This document shows, piece after piece, positions 62,788 to 64,000 of a stretch of DNA of 64,000 bases (the stretch's first letter is position 1; every line of letters starts with the position of its first letter). The position numbers were made by a program, and so were the translations under genes. This DNA is from Alphaproteobacteria bacterium (lineage in GTDB: Bacteria > Pseudomonadota > Alphaproteobacteria > SP197): positions 1-64,000 of the forward strand of contig VGDP01000004.1 in NCBI GenBank assembly GCA_016869675.1, written 5' to 3'. Below the pieces are notes generated by a model that did no database searches, was not told the DNA's origin, and worked only from the letters and a program-made list of their open reading frames with translations.

Positions 62788-64000
62788 GCCGCTTTCCTCC
62801 GCGCCGCGAGCGCCAGAACCTCGCGGGCGGCGGCCAGGATGTTGGAGCCGGGGCCGAAGATCGCGCCGGCGCCGGCGGCCTTGAGAAACGCGTGGTCGGC
62901 CGGCGGCACGATGCCGCCCACGACCACGGCGATGTCCTCGGCGCCGGCGTCGCGCAGCGCCGCGACCAGCGCCGGCACCAGCGTCTTGTGCCCGGCCGCC
63001 TGGGTCGAGACGCCAACCACGTGCACGTCGTTCTCGACCGCCTGGCGCGCCACCTCGGCCGGCGTCGCGAACAGCGGCCCGATGTCCACGTCGAAGCCGA
63101 GGTCGGCGAACGCCGAGGCGATCACCTTGGCGCCCCGGTCGTGGCCGTCCTGGCCGAGCTTGGCCACCAGGATGCGCGGCCGGCGGCCTTCGGCCTGGGC
63201 GAAGTGGGCGACCTCGGCGCGCACGCGCTCGAAGCCCTCGTCCTCGCCGTAGGCGCCGCCGTAGATGCCGGTGACCGCGCGGGTTTCGGGGCGGTGGCGG
63301 CCAAACACACGCGCCAGCGTCTCGCTGATCTCGCCCACGGTCGCGCGTGCGCGCGCCGCGTCGATGGCCAGCGCCAAGAGGTTAGCATCGCCGCGCGCGC
63401 CAGCTTCGAGCGCGGCGAGCGCGCGTTCGACCGCGCCTGGATCACGCGCGGCCTTGACCGCCGCGAGCCGCGCCACCTGGGCGTCGCGCACCCGCGTGTT
63501 GTCGACCTCGCGCAGCTCGATCGGCGTCGGCACCGGCGGCGGGTACTTGTTGACGCCGACCACCACCTCCTCGCCGCGGTCGACCCGCGCCTGACGCCGC
63601 GCCGCCGATTCCTCGATGCGCAGCTTCGGCAGGCCGGCCTCGACCGCGCGGGTCATGCCGCCCTGGGCCTCGATCGCCTTGATCTCGGCCCACGCCGCCT
63701 CGGCCAGGCTGGCGGTCAGCGCCTCGACGTAATAGCTGCCGCCCAGCGGATCGACCACGCGGGTGATCCCGGTCTCCTCGGCCAGGATGAGCTGAATGTT
63801 GCGCGCGACGCGCGACGCCGTGTCCGAGGGCAGCGCCAGCGCCTCGTCGTAGGCGTTGGTGTGCAGGCTCTGGGTGCCGCCCAGCACGGCGGCCAGCGCC
63901 TCGACGGTGGTGCGCACCGCGTTGTTGAGCGGGTCCTGCTCGGTCAGCGACACGCCCGAGGTCTGGCAGTGGGTGCGCAGCATGAGCGAGCGTTCGTCCT
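62784..64000 (-). CDS. scpA: Methylmalonyl-CoA mutase, C-terminal part (runs off the window)
   Basis: Adenosylcobalamin-dependent isomerase interconverting methylmalonyl- and succinyl-CoA. About 405 codons are present, in frame to the right edge (reading [15 protein letters not shown] inward). The substrate barrel end includes [20 protein letters not shown] and the [14 protein letters not shown] segment. The B12 domain has the base-off motif [20 protein letters not shown], with [17 protein letters not shown] and [13 protein letters not shown]. It resembles the large alpha subunit or homodimeric form. The closely related ethylmalonyl-CoA mutase cannot be fully excluded. Its stop overlaps the oxygenase-like gene. 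Confidence 0.93.
   Translation of the reverse strand, partial: DERSLMLRTHCQTSGVSLTEQDPLNNAVRTTVEALAAVLGGTQSLHTNAYDEALALPSDTASRVARNIQLILAEETGITRVVDPLGGSYYVEALTASLAEAAWAEIKAIEAQGGMTRAVEAGLPKLRIEESAARRQARVDRGEEVVVGVNKYPPPVPTPIELREVDNTRVRDAQVARLAAVKAARDPGAVERALAALEAGARGDANLLALAIDAARARATVGEISETLARVFGRHRPETRAVTGIYGGAYGEDEGFERVRAEVAHFAQAEGRRPRILVAKLGQDGHDRGAKVIASAFADLGFDVDIGPLFATPAEVARQAVENDVHVVGVSTQAAGHKTLVPALVAALRDAGAEDIAVVVGGIVPPADHAFLKAAGAGAIFGPGSNILAAAREVLALAARRKAA

Overview
The window is GC-rich (estimated by eye near 70 %) and reads as an ordinary chromosomal segment of an alphaproteobacterium, most like the Rhodospirillales. The pointers are gene order and content: bolA - J-domain gene - cobS - cobT; xerD - two conserved hypotheticals - aroK - aroB - HlyC/CorC; prs - rplY - pth - ychF; a YejABEF-type peptide importer; L-malyl-CoA lyase; and a methylmalonyl-CoA mutase with MeaB. 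Starts are often GTG or TTG, and many neighbours overlap by ATGA or GTGA, which suggests translational coupling. I saw no rRNA, tRNA, CRISPR array, prophage or complete insertion sequence.

Layout. 0.3-2.4 kb: an amidase, then a scar of three insertion-sequence fragments and a hydrolase tail. 2.4-4 kb: cytochrome c and a frameshifted globin-coupled GGDEF protein. 4-8.3 kb: dapF-mtaB-ftsY and a butyrobetaine-hydroxylase-like oxygenase. 8.3-13.7 kb: NUDIX and MFS genes, a VapBC-like toxin-antitoxin pair, and an operon of HAD phosphatase, glutamine amidotransferase and a frameshifted sugar dehydrogenase. 13.7-20.4 kb: hisN-like phosphatase and yejABEF. 20.4-21.2 kb: remains of a PAS kinase and a LuxR-type response regulator. 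21.3-26.7 kb: dehydrogenase, csaA, TetR, ybjN-proC, ubiK, an internally duplicated hypothetical, and a breakpoint joining two half genes. 26.8-31 kb: hldD-lgt-midA-pgeF-DUF1989. 31-34.8 kb: broken Sel1 gene, DMT exporter, M24 enzyme, PEP-CTERM remnant. 35-38.4 kb: prs-rplY-pth-ychF. 38.6-41.1 kb: a RimB-RimK-deacylase cassette. 41.3-50.8 kb: accA, malyl-CoA lyase, xerD, two hypotheticals, aroKB, HlyC/CorC, AEC carrier, DUF2889. 50.7-55.2 kb: RHH protein, bolA, J-domain protein, cobST. 55.2-64 kb: DsbA-like protein, broken dienelactone hydrolase, phytase-like esterase, queuosine-precursor transporter, rpmB, DMT transporter, SET protein, meaB, phosphatase, broken VOC gene, a 2OG-oxygenase-like gene and the mutase, which runs off the right edge.

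How they connect. CobST (cobalt insertion into the corrin ring), the B12-dependent mutase, its chaperone MeaB, and the malyl-CoA lyase all fit C3/C4 acyl-CoA metabolism of the propionate or ethylmalonyl-CoA kind. AccA, the shikimate genes, DapF, PRPP synthase and the translation genes are housekeeping.

The most striking window-wide property is the number of disrupted genes. I count at least eight loci with frameshifts, in-frame stops or truncations. Several indels lie in short G/C runs or tandem repeats, so real decay and draft-assembly error both need testing. I did not find a clear new multi-gene system. The best leads are the RimB-RimK-deacylase cassette, the duplicated hypothetical at 25.2-25.8 kb, the secreted/membrane hypothetical pair before aroK, and a dispersed intergenic repeat family.
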